Positions 51,530 through 51,610 of a stretch of 51,610 nt of DNA are shown piece by piece. A program made the position numbers and the translations under genes. The notes beneath the pieces were generated by a model. It was given only the letters and a program-made list of their open reading frames with translations. It was not told the DNA's origin and searched no databases. The stretch lies in contig ONMB01000009.1 in assembly GCA_900318825.1 (NCBI GenBank), positions 1 through 51,610 of the forward strand, read 5' to 3'. The DNA comes from an uncultured Ruminococcus sp. GTDB taxonomy: Bacteria; Bacillota; Clostridia; Oscillospirales; Ruminococcaceae. Numbering within the stretch: the stretch's first letter is position 1; the number at the start of each line of letters is the position of its first letter.

Positions 51530-51610
51530 TTGAAAATCAGTTTTTCTACTCTTGCCTGCCCTGACTGGTCATGGCCGGACATCTACTCAATGGCAAAAGA
51601 CTTCAACTTC
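51530..51610 (+). CDS. Probable sugar phosphate isomerase/epimerase, 3' cut by window edge
   Basis: Only 27 codons are visible. From a TTG at 51530 (AAAGGA at good spacing; an ATG at 51521 in the same frame lies directly on that site) the product starts MKISFSTLACPDWSW and continues PDIYSMAKDF, the typical first strand and helix of xylose-isomerase-like TIM barrels. The substrate cannot be given. Confidence 0.6.
   Translation, partial: MKISFSTLACPDWSWPDIYSMAKDFNF

Noticed and set aside
1-51610. tRNA or rRNA genes, integrases, transposases, CRISPR arrays
   Set aside because: None could be recognised on either strand; the accessory character of 1-11000 rests on broken genes and repeats only.

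Overview
The window looks like the chromosome of a low-GC Gram-positive, spore-forming, fibre-degrading gut or rumen bacterium, most likely a Ruminococcus-like member of the Oscillospiraceae. The reasons are dockerin modules on secreted proteins, a complete spoIIIAA-AH sporulation operon, a T-box in front of alaS, an Asp23-nusB-xseAB-ispA-dxs-tlyA-nadK-argR-recN housekeeping block in the usual clostridial order, a carbohydrate ABC transporter without its own ATPase, and a GH42 beta-galactosidase. Species assignment is inference; no rRNA or tRNA gene was seen.

Layout. (1) 1-7500, mostly plus strand, accessory and eroded: the end of an FtsX-type permease with an apparent frameshift, a relic of an LRR-dockerin protein, an intact BspA-type LRR-dockerin protein, an ABC exporter (ATPase plus FtsX permease) whose ATPase lacks a segment after Walker B, an OmpR-type two-component system, and a third dockerin scrap. 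(2) 7500-11000: a membrane PAS-GGDEF protein broken by a one-base frameshift, a lipoprotein, and an EAL protein with a large internal deletion, so two neighbouring cyclic-di-GMP genes are damaged. (3) 11129-12109: a Gfo/Idh/MocA oxidoreductase. (4) 12148-23586, minus strand: one long closely packed unit starting at an alaS T-box (alaS, HIT protein, phosphoribosyltransferase, comEC, holA, rnmV, MBOAT, DHHW/AlgX-like protein, SDR, membrane protein). (5) 23613-38477, minus strand: a second long unit starting at a strong promoter before the asp23 gene and running through recN to a phosphatase, GH42, dtd and a penicillin-binding protein. (6) 38478-43217: spoIIIAA-AH behind a plausible sigma-E promoter. 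(7) 43242-47162: sugar ABC operon with a long structured leader. (8) 47325-51364: a ComEA-like double helix-hairpin-helix protein overlapping a secreted papain-family protease with a dockerin. (9) From 51454 on the plus strand, the start of a probable sugar phosphate isomerase.

The strongest lead is the MBOAT/DHHW pair at 13468-15988. It has the architecture of an AlgI/AlgX-type O-acylation system, but both partners lack the expected catalytic histidine (Tyr314 in the MBOAT protein, Lys193 in the DxHW motif) while the rest of both proteins is well kept. Other points of interest are the ABC ATPase deletion, the EAL relic with intact promoter and start, repeated dockerin 3' ends that could recombine, the structured leader of the sugar operon, and a dockerin protease translationally coupled to a ComEA-like protein. 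Promoters recognised here nearly all have a 17-base spacer and a TGn extension before TATAAT.
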